NCBI GenBank assembly: GCA_024138025.1
Contig: JAMXBD010001362.1
Span: forward strand, 62,001-126,000
Direction: 5' to 3'
Length of the DNA stretch: 64,000 nt
Source: Combretum micranthum
Taxonomy: Eukaryota; Streptophyta; Magnoliopsida; Myrtales; Combretaceae
In this document: piece by piece, positions 49,182 through 62,369 of the stretch
Layout: every line of letters starts with the position of its first letter
Position numbering within the stretch: position 1 is the first letter of the stretch
Translations under genes and position numbers: made by a program
The notes under the pieces: generated by a model
What the model saw: only the letters and a program-made list of their open reading frames with translations
Told to the model about the DNA's origin: nothing
The model's database searches: none

Positions 49182-52100
49182 ATGGCTTCTATACTAAGGT
49201 TTAGGAAACTTTGTTACTATTTAGAACCATTGAGATATTCATATGACACCCTTAAGAAGGACAAGTCGAGTGCTGCTAGGAATGTTAGGAATGTGTTGGA
49301 AAATAGTAAGAAAAGGAAAGTTAAGAAGGAGGTCACAAGATGGAGGTGTATAGACTCGTGTTGTTGGATGATTGGTATATGTGCACTATTTGGTGGCTTT
49401 TGTTGTTCTTATACAACTGTTTGCCTGCTACATTGACCGGTTTTCAGGTACCGGAATCACCCGGTGTCCGGCTTCGGAAAGAAGGCTTGACTGCACTTCA
49501 TCCTGTGGTTCTTGTCCCAGGCATTGTCACCGGTGGGCTTGAGCTTTGGGAAGGCAAGCCTTGTACTGAAGGATTGTTTCGAAAGAACTTTGGGGCGGTA
49601 GTTTGCTGAAATCTTGAAAAGGTATGATGTATTTTTTAGTACCATACTTGCACGTTCTTTTATGTCATGTGTGAACAAGGACACCATTTAAGGATAAAGA
49701 AACTTTGTCTGGTCGTGCGGCATTGTTAGAAGGGCTTTGTAAAATGAGGATGGAAAATTTGAACATGAACTTTTGTGGGATGTAGGCCGCTTTGTTGGTT
49801 GGAGCATCTGTCTTTGCACAATGAGACAGGTTTAGATCCACCAGGTATTCGGGTTCGAGCGGTTCCAGGACTGGTTGCTGCTGACTATTTTGGTCCTGGG
49901 TATTTTGTTTGGGCAGTTCTCATTGAGAATTTGGCTAGACTTGGTTATGAGGAGAAGAACTTGCATATGGCTTCTTATGACTGGAGACTATCTTTCCAGA
50001 ATACAGAGGTATGGCCGTATGGGGCTTTCTGCTTGTTTGAGTTGTAGGTATTTTTTTAACTTTTGGACTGAAGTTCACATTCCCCCCAAAATGTGTCGCT
50101 TTGGTTATTGTCAGTAGTTAAACTCTATACTTCTTGCTTTAATATTATCTCGAATCTATTATATAACCAACTAATTTAAAAGTTTAAACCTGTAATTATG
50201 GTTCAGTAATCTTATTGATATCACTAACCAGGTTCGAGATCAAGCTCTTAGTATTCTGAAGAGCAAGATTGAACTTATGTTTCTTACCAATGGCAACAAG
50301 AAAGTAGTGGTGGTTCCTCATTCCATGGGAGTAATATACTTCCTTCATTTCCTAAAGTGGGTAGAAACCCCACCACCCATGGGCGGCGGTGGTGGACCGG
50401 GTTGGTGCGCAAAGCATATCAAAGCTGTCATGAATATTGCTCCTGCATTTCTCGGTGTTCCTAAGATCATTAGCAACATGCTCTCTTCGGAGGGCAGAGA
50501 ATTTGCTTTTATCAGGTTAGCTCAAAGTCTTCTTGATCACTTTGACAGGACTTTGCTCCATTTTTACTATCCTGTTTGATTCAATCTCGGTATCATTATT
50601 GTTTAGTGAAAGATAAAGACGTAATTTACATTAAATGTGCTTTGTTAGTCAAATGAAACGTTATGGCTGACATTATTGTGTGAAACAGAGCCATGGTTTC
50701 AGGACTCATTGATTCCGATATTCTTGGACTTCAAACACTGGAACATGCTATGCGTATGGCTAGAACATGGGACTCCCTCGTCTCTTTGATACCCAAAGGA
50801 GGAGAAACCATTTGGGGCAACCTAGATTGGTCTCCTGAAGAAGGTTATGGTTGTGGTTTGGCAAAGAAGACTCGGTCCCTGTTGTCTCTAAATGTAAAGA
50901 ATACCAACAGCACTGAAGGAAAGAGAAGTTTTAGACTAGAAGAGCCCCAAAAGTTTGGGAGAATTGTCTCTTTTGGTAAAGCTGCGTCAACTTCGCCCTC
51001 TTCACAGCTCCCTACTTTCAATTTCAAGGTATGATTTCTCCGTTTTCAGTTTTTAAATATTTCATTAAAGTTGTCGGACTTGGATGGTTCAAAGGTGTTG
51101 TACTAACAAAAACAAGATTTACTTGGAGCCCAAAATCTCCTTGAAGCTCATATTGCAAGAGAGTGGCATTGACATTTTGAAAGAACTCTAGGATTCTGCT
51201 GCCTATTCACAGCTCACATCACATTATAAGATTAAATAAGTGTAAAAACCTCAAATGCAGGAGGTCTTGAGTTTGAATCACTCTGCACTCGTGGTAGACC
51301 TTAGTCAAACTTAAAGTCCATCTTATATGTGAGGGACGAGTGTTATGCAATAGATATATTTAAGAGCCATGAGGGAGTGTTATATAATAGATATAAAGAG
51401 TGTTATGTAATAAATATATTTAAGAGCCACGAAGGAGTGTTATATAATAGATATAACTGGCTTCATATGGAGCAACATACAAACATAGCCAACTGGTTTA
51501 TGGTGAATAATGATTCTGATATCATGTTAGAACCCCAAGGTTATCTTAAAAGCGGCGCCAGGAACTAACAACCTACCAAAATCCACATGTTCTGATGATA
51601 TCACACATTGTAACAAAAAGAACTATAGGGCAGACACAGACATGACCTTTGTCTTGGATGAAGCAGCCAAGGTTTTTTGTATTGCACTAAAGTATTGGGT
51701 TATCTTGAATTCAAGAGGAGAATTTCTCTGTCATATATTTCATTGTAATGTGATACAGGATGTTTCGCGCGTACACCCATCAATCACACCCAACTCAACA
51801 TGCCAAGAGGTTTGGACTGAGTACGATGAGATCAACAGGGAGAGTATAAGAAGTGTTGCCGACGATAAAGCTTTCACTGCCAGCAACATCCTTGAACTTT
51901 TGAGATTCGTGGCACCTAAAATGATGAAGCGGGCCGAGGCTCACTTTTCTCATGGCATTGCCGATAATCTTGATGATCCAAAATACAACCACTGCAGATA
52001 TTGGTCCAATCCACTAGAGATGAGGTAAGATGCATGTCCGACCTTTTGCTAATCATTATTACTGTACCTGTGGACGGATCGCGTGAAGAAACAACATTTT

Positions 52101-52596
52101 CTGTTTTTCCAGATTGCCTGATGCTCCGGAGATGGAAATATACTGCTTGTATGGAGTTGGAATACAACTGAAAGATCATATGTGACAGAATAACACCTAC
52201 AGACAAATGCAAGAGTATCCCATTCCGCATCGACGTCACAGCCGAGGGAGATGATGATCGCAGCTGTTTGAAAGATGGGGTGCACTTTGTGGATGGCGAT
52301 GAAAGCGTTCCCATCATTAGTGCCGGTTTCATGTGCGCCAAAGGATGGAGAGGTAAAACAAGATTCAACCCATCAGGCATAGCCACATACATAAGGGAGT
52401 ACCAGCACAAGCGGCCGGCTAGCTTGCTGGAAGGCAGAGGTACTGAGAGCGGATCGCATGTCGATATATGGCAAATGTTGCACTCATAGAGGATGTGTTG
52501 AGGGTTGCGGCCGGAGCCACAGGTAAAGAAATTGGAGGTGATAGGATCTACTCAGAGCTAATGAGAATGGCAGAGAGGATAAACATTAAGCTGTGA
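49182..52596 (+). CDS. Phospholipid:diacylglycerol acyltransferase (PDAT, LCAT family)
   Basis: PDAT moves an acyl group from phosphatidylcholine to diacylglycerol, making triacylglycerol in the ER without acyl-CoA. Exons: 49182-49621, 49786-50008, 50232-50515, 50689-51028, 51759-52024 and 52113-52596. Once six missing single bases are allowed for, all splice phases agree and the protein is 680 residues, the usual PDAT length. Order: basic N-terminus, one membrane segment after WRCIDSCCWMIG (about residues 63-85), HPVVLVPGIVTGGLELWEG, GLDPPGIRVR, ASYDWRLSFQNTE, the serine motif VVPHSMGV (Ser about 253), VDGDESVP (Asp) and SGSHVDI (His), completing a lipase-type triad. Exons 2-5 are clean. Exon 1 lacks about three bases (49,371; 49,585; 49,600 area) and exon 6 about three (near 52,162; 52,184; 52,465). 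The family GGPFLG near the oxyanion region reads APAFLG. Intron 4 (730 bp) carries a tandem repeat. Which of the PDAT1/PDAT2 groups it belongs to is not decided. Confidence 0.95.
51338..51457 (+). repeat. 60-bp tandem repeat, two copies, in PDAT intron 4
   Basis: Two 60-bp units (51,338-51,397 and 51,398-51,457) differ at a handful of sites. Each unit itself contains two gagtgttat words followed by aat(a)gatata, so the array looks like four diverged half units. The surrounding intron has a gaggtcttgagtttgaatc word typical of retroelement debris. Confidence 0.8.
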
Positions 52597-55500
52597 ACTG
52601 TGATACCTCGATTTCGACCTATTTCGGGTACTGGTTAATTTGGCACTGACCATAGTTGTATCATAACATGGTGATGATCTAAGTTATAAGATTTCTGGGA
52701 ATCTGGATTGAACATGCTGTTGTAAATATGAAGAGTATATATAAGGATTTGGCCAAAAAAAAGGAGAGTATATATAAGGAGGAGGGGGCAGATCATTGAT
52801 TTCTAGGATTCAGCATGTGAGCTTGCTAGGCCTTGGATTATAGTTTTTCTGTATAGAGCTCTACTGTTTCGTTACTTGGTGCAATTTTATTAGAGTTGCT
52901 TGACACAGACCCGTGTTAAGTAACTCAAAAAACCAATAATGTGAGTTGTAAGAGAAGTTACTTGACACGAAAATCTATATCAAAGTTATTTAGCTAAGCA
53001 ACTTAAAAAGCAAGTTTCTTATTCTCTCTCTTATTTTTATTGATAGAATATGATACGTGTTAATTAAAAAACTTTTAAAAAAAATTGTCAAGTAACCGCT
53101 TTAAGAATTCACTAAAAAGGGAGTTGTTACACAGAATTAATATTGACATATTGATTTGGCATGTTAAGTAATTCCTTAAGCAACTTGAGGATAAAGTTGC
53201 TGTTTATAATATAAGCACAGCTCAATTCACAACTTCAGGTATTAAATATATCCCACCAGCAATTTGCTTGTTTGGTTATTCAACTTGCTTGATTCTTGAA
53301 TTCTAATCGGTATAGATGCCATTGAGATGCCAAATTTGGATGAATTAGTGAAGTTCTCTGTTGTGAACATATAGACCAAAATAATTTAAAAGCTTCTAAT
53401 GCATTTTAAAATTATAATACATGTTCTGATCTTGATTGAATTTAATGAAAAAACCAGCACCGATGCGGTGGAATATGAAAACAAGCATTCATTTTCCTTG
53501 GAGATTTGCACGTAATTCTCGACGTGATCAGCTCAAGGTGTTGAAACGATTCCACTACATTTGGAAATGATGTGCACATAGTTTAGGAGCCATAATGCAA
53601 ATGCAAATGCAAATGTTGAGACAACAAAACCACTCTTAAGGTGGAAATTGTAGGGATAAGTTCTTTTTCGCGTTTTTACCTAACATATACATTTATCTTG
53701 ATATGAAATTAATCTATAATAATTATGGAAATCTAACTATAATAATAATAGAAATTTGTTTTATTAAGTATATGTATGAATTAGTAGAGACATACTTGAA
53801 CTGTGGAGTTGGGGTACCAAGTTAGGGTCAATAAATTTGGGATCAAAAGACAATTTTGCAGCTATAATAGAATATATATTGTTTTGAATAACATTTTTGA
53901 AAATACAAAGATTATAGATTTGATGGGTCTAAATATCTCTTTTGGTATAAGTACAACATACGGCTTCCAATCTATTTTATTTTATTTTTCAAATAGACTG
54001 GAATGAATGTTTTCTTCATTTTTTTTTTTTCTCCTTTATAAATATCGTCATTAGTAGTGTTAAGTAAGTAGTATTGACAAGATATAATAGTAATTAACTG
54101 ATACCTCTCACTTGAGAGATTATATTCTATAGTAGTAATTAACTACATCTACAAGATAAATACATGGGTTGTACATTAAAACTTATAAATCACTAGATAT
54201 TGTAGAAGTTATCCATATTTGTATGTAATTTCAATTAAGCATTCTATAGACTCGGCAGATCATGAAACTCTCTTTGTTTAGGTTATTGCATCAAATCAGT
54301 CCCTTTGCTATTAGTTTTAATATTGTATATCATAAATCATTCATTTAAAATATACAAGATTTAATCAAACCTTTGGCAAGAGGGATTTAATTTAAACATT
54401 ATATGATAAAAATTACTATAGGTGTATGGGTTCTTTTTTGAATAGTATGATCATGGAATAGATAATAGAATGTTTTAAAGAGGGAAAAGAAAGGTATAAT
54501 AGGTGATCCTAGCAAGCCTAATGTTAATCTCTTCTAAGGTTTTTTTGTTTGGCCCCCTTTTTCATAAGGAGGTAGATATGTACTTATAATAAGACACAAG
54601 TTATTAGTTTATACTATTAAAGTAGATGAATTAGTAACAGATACTATTAATTAGAGTTCAATAACTGTAATGGGCTAAATAGGGTAAAATATTCTTAATT
54701 ATATATAATGAAATTATGAGACACTTAAACCTGTTGAGAAAGATTAACGATCCGTTCACTTGCATAAATAGTTATTCCCTGGACGTAAAGCTGCTATTAA
54801 AGTGTTTATTTGAGGGGAATATCAATTCATAATGAATATTATTATATAAAATGATGATAATTCATGCTTATCCCTGAATTGCGGTTTTTTTTAACTTTTT
54901 TTTTAAAAATATCCCTCTTTTGAAAATATCCCCTATATAATATCCTCTCGTTATAATAAATATAAGGGCTATTATAGATATTTTATATTTTACTCTAATA
55001 ATTGATTGTTTTACTTTTTATACCAAGTAAATATTGTAATAGCCATTGTAAGTCCTATTACATTCTCTTTGAATTAAAATTTCATTCCCTCCTTATTTCA
55101 TACCATCAAGTGAATGGGCCATAAAATGTACGAGACAAATTTAACAAACCTAATGCCGGGTATACCAATCCAAGACTCTAAATCATCCCAACAAAAAATT
55201 GGTAATAGTTTTTTTCGGATCCTGGCTATAATCTAAAAAAAATAAACATTTAATTAATCATATAGTTTTGATCTATAAATTATATTTATCAAATTGATCC
55301 CTCTACAATTACCAGGCAAATATTGAGTGACTTTTAAAAATGAACAACAAAAGCTAAAAGAAGTGAAAATATTGGCATTTTACATACCCTTAAAAGAGGG
55401 ACTTTTACAATTTTGTGATTTTGTCGTTTTTTGCTAAAATAACTCCGAATAAACAATTCAATATGTGGCATATATCACATCACTGTCTTGTACTTGATGC

Positions 55501-57148
55501 GATCACAGTGGGGGTTGTGAATATATCTACTTGGTGGGATGGGTCTAACCTATGTCTAGACCAGCTTGCTATATGAATCCTGGCCAACTCTAGCAACTAG
55601 ACCCATAGATTTAGCAGATCCACCAAATCCTCTTTTTAAAAAAATACTAATAGGCGCAATCTATAACAAAAATACGTATTATTTATTATAAAATAAGAAT
55701 GAAAAACAAAAACAAAATATAAAATAAAAGAAAAGTTAAAAATATAAATAATATTTAAGATTTAGACTATTTCCAATGTGAATAAATATTATTAATCATC
55801 TATATATAATATTTAATATAGTATTGATGAAAACACATGTAATAATAAATATTCAAAAACGTGGAATATGTTTTATATAGAGTTTTATTAAGAGGATGAT
55901 CCCACTTCTAAACAACGTGAGATTTCCTCTTCTTTTGTGAATTCTAGTTTAATACCATCAAATATTTAAACTCAAATGGGATGTGTCTATGAATAAATAA
56001 TTACACACCCTTAATGGTATTAAATAAAAATAGGCTAAAGAGTGGTGTTTTTTTAGGTTCAATTTCTATTGTTGGTTTAAAATTTTATTTTGAATTAAGA
56101 ATTCGTGTTTATTCATTAGTTAAAAAAAAGAAGAATGATTTGGCTTGATCGAACCTGGCTTGATATCCGATGGATCCATGGTTCGAACCCAACCTATCCT
56201 CTAGATAGATCGGTTTTGAACCCTCATTTTTAAGCCTTGGAACTGGAGCTATCTAGATACAATCGATTTGATCATTTGATCTAATCACGATCACTCATTT
56301 AACTGGATTTCCAAAAAAGAAAAAAAAAAACTAGGTAAAGATAAACTTTTCCATCTTGCACGAACAGGATTTTCCATCTTAACCGAGAAATATTATCCTT
56401 GTTCTTGATGACTTCGTTATCCTATGGTAGAACATCTTTCCTTGGTAAGGAAATATCTGAGGAATGCTGATTACTCTTAGATTTAACATTTGAATTGAAC
56501 AATTAAGAAATGCCATAGTCATCTACATTGTAGAAGTTTGCAGGAGTTAGATATACTTGTCTGTCGCCATTTGTCATCGATTCGATAAGTGTTTTATTGG
56601 GATTTATAAGTCATGTGAATAGGTCATCTGGGGAAGAAATATCGGGAGTAAACCATCAATTTTGACTGAATATTCAAATAATAATACGAATTTTAAGATT
56701 ATTGATTTTAATATCTAATAATTATCTATATAATCTCCGTTTTAAGACCATTCGGTCGATTAGTGTTTTCTTTCTTAACTAATTATAAACTAATATATGT
56801 GTTAAATGATTGTTTTAATAAGGATACTTAATCTAAGATACGTATAAATTGTGGAAATGATATTTCACAAGATGGTGTTAATCATCAAAATATAGGATGG
56901 ATGACTATCTGCAATTAGCTACAAAAGTTAACTGGACAGACGATTTAATATGGAATTAAGATAACTAGTGTAAACAAGTTTGAAAAGTCTAATTAGACAC
57001 GCAACCTCATATGGATGGCAGTTCAATCACCAGCTCTTCACCGTCTGTAGGTACTCAGTCAATAAGTCACAAAAATTGCATACAAACTTGCAAGGATTAT
57101 TAGAATACACTTTTAATATTTTTAACCATGCCAATGGAAACAGAAATG
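52597..57148. other. Intergenic DNA downstream of PDAT, no gene seen
   Basis: The first 150-250 bases are probably PDAT 3' untranslated region. A gcaaat tandem repeat (three copies) lies at 53,597-53,614. The rest is AT-rich with stops in all frames. Confidence 0.55.
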
Positions 57149-57768
57149 TGTTACAGGTGATATTTTGCTTGTAGACATTTGATAGGCTTGCTACTAAAGA
57201 AGAATTATTAGTAGAATACTAGGGATTGTCTAGTGCGATCACTCCAATGATTAAGTTAATATAGGATCATGAGAGAATCAAGAAAAATAAGATTTGCTAA
57301 TATAATGTGAGATTTGATTGGACTAGCTTAGATTCACGCTTATAATAAAGCTTTCTAGTGCTATTTATAGAAATGGTCATACCATAATGAAGATTCACAG
57401 AATATTTTTCAGTTATTTGGGATGGTTCCTAGTTGACAGTTGACTTGAACTTAAGATGATAAATGTGGTCTTCGTTAAGGGGTGACTATATAAAGGTAAC
57501 AACTGGTATATTTGTCGTGCCCCAGAAAGGTTCAAGTTATCTTTCTGGAGATGTTACTCAATGGAGAGCTCGAATAAGGAAGGGGGTCTTCGCGGAGGAA
57601 CATCTTGGGTTGGTCTTCAAGTACACCAAGGACTCCAGGCTTATGGATAGTTTGGGTCCTTGGATCGAAATGGCTTGGAGTATCTAAAGAGCCTTGAGAA
57701 TATCATAGGTGACCCACTTCGGTTGTGTTGGGTCTACTAGACCCTTAACCATGTTATGCCCATTAACA
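57149..57768 (-). mobile_element. Probable solo or fragmentary LTR
   Basis: Read on the minus strand, the sequence starts tgttaatgggcataacat and ends caggtgatatttt-side in cacctgtaaca, giving TG...CA ends. A TATAAATAG box lies in minus orientation near 57,360, followed by an R-like stretch. It is GC-richer (57,460-57,720) than its surroundings. No matching 5-bp flanks were found and no internal domain is present, so ends are uncertain. An open 74-codon stretch inside has no family resemblance. Confidence 0.45.
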
Positions 57769-58757
57769 AAGATTATAGATAATATAAGAAAATGAGTGTT
57801 TACTCCACGGATTGATCCGACCTGAGTAGAAGCCATGGTTTGTGATCACAGAAATAGAAAAGACAATCGCAGAGATATATTCATATTCATAGGAAAAACA
57901 TGCATTAAGAGAGAATGCAATAAACAGGCCATTCTTATGACCATAAAATACCAACCAATGTTCAATATAATGGTGCATTGCACTCAAGTTACTCGTAAGA
58001 TGTTTGGCCAGGATCCTGCAGTTGTGCCATAACTGCCAATTTCAAAATTTTGTGTAGAGTATTTTCTCTTATAATATAATTTTTGCAGACCATTCCTCCA
58101 AGCTATGTCTAAAAATATAATTAATGTTAAGAGTTTTTGGAGTACACCCCTTAATCAAAAGTCTTCTTCCATAAAAAAAAAAACATATTTTTTAGTGAAT
58201 GCCCTATGAACAAGGTAAATGTTCCTATATCAAAATGACGTGTATTGAAATATAACCAACTAATATTTACACTGCTGTCCATAATTATAAATGATTGGTC
58301 CATTCGGTTTAATTTTCCTTTTGTTTGTTGAATATATTTTTGGTATTCACTAAGTGTTTGTTAAGAAAAGGGGAAAAAAATACTAAAGACATGAAGTTAT
58401 AAGTACATAAAATACTTATATACATCAATCTTTCAAAAGTAAATACCAGTAAATATATAAAGTCGAACTTATATCAATTATTTCATTTATATGCTAAAAA
58501 ATACTAATTAAAATTTATTTACACTTAATCATAATCTTTATCGAAATTATAAAGGTGAAACAAATTTAAAAAAAGAAAAAAAAAAAAGAATTCTAAACGG
58601 ACCGCTAGCATGGTCTTGTGACCGGTCCACAAACGGCTATTGAATAACCAGATATCAAATGACTGCGCTTCTAAAAAGGAGGATTCGGGCCATTGGCAAT
58701 CAAACTAGCATTTGAAAAAAAGGAGAGAGGGAAAAGGGGCATAGAAATAGAATAGAA
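57769..58757. other. Intergenic DNA upstream of the RMI2 gene
   Basis: No gene seen. The last 150 bases before the start codon are purine-rich (58,640-58,755) and probably contain the RMI2 promoter and leader; no clear TATA box. Confidence 0.5.
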
Positions 58758-59910
58758 TGGACTACAGTTGGCGGCACTGAAGGTGTTGAGCTTCCAACTC
58801 AAAGACGCACAACCATCTTCTTCCAAAATGCCCTTACTCTCACACTCGGTTCCATTCTCTTCCCAACGCGCTTGGTTACAGGGCATTTTGGTCTCTGTCA
58901 TCGACTACGAGCGTTTGCTCCTCGACGACGGTACTGGAGTCGTTTGAGCTCTGTCTCTCCGCCGAATTCCGCCTCCGTCCATGGAAACTAGGTCACTCTT
59001 TTTTTTTTTTTTCCTTTTAATTGCATCTCAAGATTATTTCTTTTAGTGATGATAAGTGTCACAAATTGTCGATTTTTTTCTTCTGCAGGAATGTATGTGA
59101 TGGTAGTTGGAGATATACTGTTGGCACAGGAGATCTCCCTGTGATCAAGGTAAATGCACCTTCGATTTTGATGTCCTGCTGCTCGTATATTTTAATGTCC
59201 TTTAAATTCTAATAAATTTTTCTAAATTTTAACCTCGGTACGAGAATACCTTGGACCTATCAAATTGTACTTTTTAATACTCTCTAAAATTTGAATCTGG
59301 AGGTTTTGAATAGAAAAGACGAAGTGCCCTTGTGCTGTGGATTTATGAAAGTTCTTGGGTGATGGGTTTGGTGAAGTTCTTTTTCCTTTCTCTTTTTCTT
59401 TCTTTTTTTTCCCCTTCCTGCCCCCATCATATTGATTTGAATCTGTACATACCACTGGTAATAGCAGGAGAGATGCCATGAGACCATTACTCTAAAAAAA
59501 TAATCATAGAGCAGGTTCAGTTGCTCCTCTTGTGAAAATATAATGAATCTAAGGGAGAATGAAATTGATATCTTGAATTCTTCCTATCTCATGCCTGGGG
59601 TGATTTAAGTACTTAATATGTAGTGAGCTGTTTTATGTTAATGTAGTCAAAGAATCTGTCTGAACCTGTACTTGCTACTAATATGGATGTAGGAATTTAG
59701 ACAACAGTTCATGAGGAAATGTTCACTTACAGGGGGGTATATTTGTATCAGCGGATTTACTCTGAGGATATCTAAGCAGAGTTAAATCGTTTTTTCAATC
59801 AGGTTCATAAAATGGTTGATCTTTCAGCATTTCCAGATAGGGAGGCAATGTGGTATCTTGAAGTTCTGGAGGCATACAGGCTTTTCTACAAACCATTGGT
59901 TGAAGGATAG
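58758..59910 (+). CDS. RMI2: RecQ-mediated genome instability protein 2 homologue (RMI2, OB-fold)
   Basis: RMI2 is a small OB-fold subunit that works with RMI1, topoisomerase 3-alpha and a RecQ helicase (RTR complex) to dissolve recombination intermediates. Exons: 58758-58991, 59089-59149 and 59803-59910 (stop TAG), about 135 residues when the frame is restored. Readable blocks are MDYS at the start, QRAWLQGILVSV and LLLDDGTGVV in exon 1 (the OB-fold core), MYVMVVG and GTGDLPVIK in exon 2, and VHKMVDLSAFPDREAMWYLE then LFYKPLVEG in exon 3, which is intact. Four single-base problems occur: a lost T near 58,770, an extra T near 58,945, a lost C near 58,980 and a lost G near 59,110. Exon junction phases agree only after these are corrected. 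The start ATG is chosen because MDYS plus the shifted LAALK fits plant homologues as I remember them. Family assignment is by recognition, not by search. Confidence 0.82.
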
Positions 59911-62369
59911 GCATCCTGTATGCATAGGAAAAATATTAGGTGGGTCTTGTACGCCACGTAGATGTATATGTGGTGTGTAACTCCTAACTATATACTAACA
60001 CATGAACAATATAGTGGATGGTTTTCAAAGTAACTACTACCCATATGTCCACATGTTAGAATACTATTGAATCTTTTCTTGTAAACATATGGTTTGGTTG
60101 CTGTCATTCAAGGAAATTCCTTTACAGTTAGGGCGAATTTTGTTATCTGGTCCATACGAATTCTATTAAAGTATATGTTCGTGTTTGATACTCGTAAGTT
60201 GCTCTAACAAGGTTAGCCTGCTTAGATTTCTATTGTTCTGCTGGGTCAGTAGATAAACAGCCAGAAAGATGTTATCGGCTATGGTTTGCTTCATCTATAT
60301 GTCTTTTTGATTTTGCCATGTTAGCCAAATTCCGTGTGGATCTGCTGTATATATTTTGAATAGATGAAACATAAAATTACAGTGCCTATGTAAAGTTAAA
60401 GACTGTTGATCCCAATTTCAATGACTTTACAATATGGAAGCTCAAAACATTCAGCATTGTCCACAAAATCAGATATCTGAACCCTGCCACAAAAGGTTTA
60501 CCTATTTTCATAACTTTAAAGATCCCATGATACATGCAATAACCGCTACACCCGCGCGCGCACAGAGAGGGAGGGAGGGAGAAGAAATAGCTACATCTAA
60601 ATAACTGAACCACCCTAAATGCCCAAAGATTGCACGGAAACAATATTTATGCAAAAAGCTAACATATAAAGATAATCTCGTAAAACCGGCTAGCTTGGTC
60701 CTCGTGTGATTGGCTCCTCGATTCTCATACAATCTTCTGAGACTCATTGCATGTGCTAAACTTTTTGGTTGATGGATCTTTAGTTCTAGCAATGGCTTCT
60801 ACAATCTGCTATTAAATATAGCAACTTCCTTATTCTTGGGTTAAGTCCTGGCTTCCAATGGTTCAAATTAGCGCTAATAGTCCCATTCCCATAACATACT
60901 TTTTTGTGTAAAACTTCAATTCGGCAAACTTATTGCTTCTAATAGAAGGTTCAATTTGCAAATTATACTGCTCAGTAATTCATCCCATGTCAATCGGGGT
61001 TGGTCATGATCCAACCATATAAAGCAAAGCCATGCCTCGCCATCCAAATGGAAAGATGCTAAGGCTACTTTTTTGTCCTCCTATGTTCTTTGATGTTGAA
61101 AGAAACATACACAACTCATCCAACCCAAAGGTCAAAAGTTCCAACACTGCAGAAAATTAAATTTAAAAAATCTAAAGTCCATAGTTTCTCCCATCAAGTT
61201 AACCATCCAGGGCTATTTGCGCCTCCTAAGCACCGATTGATGTTAGCTTCTCCAGAAATTTGGTCTTCCAACAGTGCATTCTGCATTTCATTTAACTCAA
61301 ATTTTCAGAAACCTTGTACTGTTTCTCCTGGAAAATGTCTTGTCATGCTTTCACTCCATCTAGTCCCTTAGCCAATTATTCTTGGTACATGCTCGTAGAC
61401 ACCTCTAACCATCGTTGAAGAGAATACAAATTAGCCATTTTTCCCTTCATGTACCAAAATACTGTAGGATCATGTAGATGGTCCTGTCCTATGTCTAGAT
61501 CAAAGGACACCAATATTGATATTATGGCTCAATCTAAGAGAAGCAAAGATCTCTAAAGGAAAAAGTAAACGTAGAAAATGATCTTTAAGTACTCGTTACC
61601 GGTTTTCATATGTTTAAACTACAAGCAATAGGTCCATGACACACCAATATAACTGCTATGCAGCTGTTAAAAAAAAAAAAAAAAATAAGGAAATTAAGAG
61701 AATAGACAGCCACATCTAGAAGCTAAAACTATCCTACAAACTGCAAACTCTGTAGAAAAGTAAATATAGCCTATCAACAATCATTCCTCATCAGCACCAT
61801 ATTGACGCCTAGCTTGATTCGTGTCTGTTTGGCCTTAAACACCCACTTAAGTTCTCAGCATTTCATGCAGGTGATAGTCAGCTCCGCCTTAAGAAAACAT
61901 TGTTACCACTGGCAGCAAACAGGCACAACTCGATCTCAAATTAACCCTCTTCTTGAACTAGAGCCTTCAGGCAATAGAGCTCCACACAACAATTGGGTTC
62001 AATAGGCAGATCAACTTTTCCTGAAGAACAAGGTACAAAAGGATCGTTCTTGTTGTTACCATACTTCATTTTTGCATGCAAACATGCTACCATGATTGTG
62101 AACACCAAAAGAAGATCATGTCACTGACCCTCAAGATGACATGCTAAAAGTCCTGCAAACAATGTGCTCCTTCATAAAGCAATTTAAATCAGTGAGTGAT
62201 ATTTTTACAGCATGTTCCATACCTGGAACAGAACTCTCATAGTAATTGAAGTTGCAGGGTGTTTCCAAAGAATGAGTCATATACAGAAATATTCTGGAAT
62301 CAATTTCTCAAGCTTTAGTGATAGGTTTTGCACCATAGATAAAAGCATGTATGGTTGATAGAGATCTAA
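59911..62369. other. Intergenic DNA between two converging genes
   Basis: The RMI2 gene (plus) and the right-edge gene (minus) converge here, so both 3' untranslated regions lie in this stretch. A GA/CG low-complexity patch occurs at 60,553-60,585. The 60,980-61,400 stretch is a little GC-richer and has retroelement-like texture in a broken frame, but no domain is convincing. Confidence 0.5.

Noticed and set aside
57463..57687. 74-codon open frame on the plus strand that reads like a protein
   Set aside because: It lies inside a probable minus-strand LTR, opposite to the element's orientation, and has no homology I recognise.
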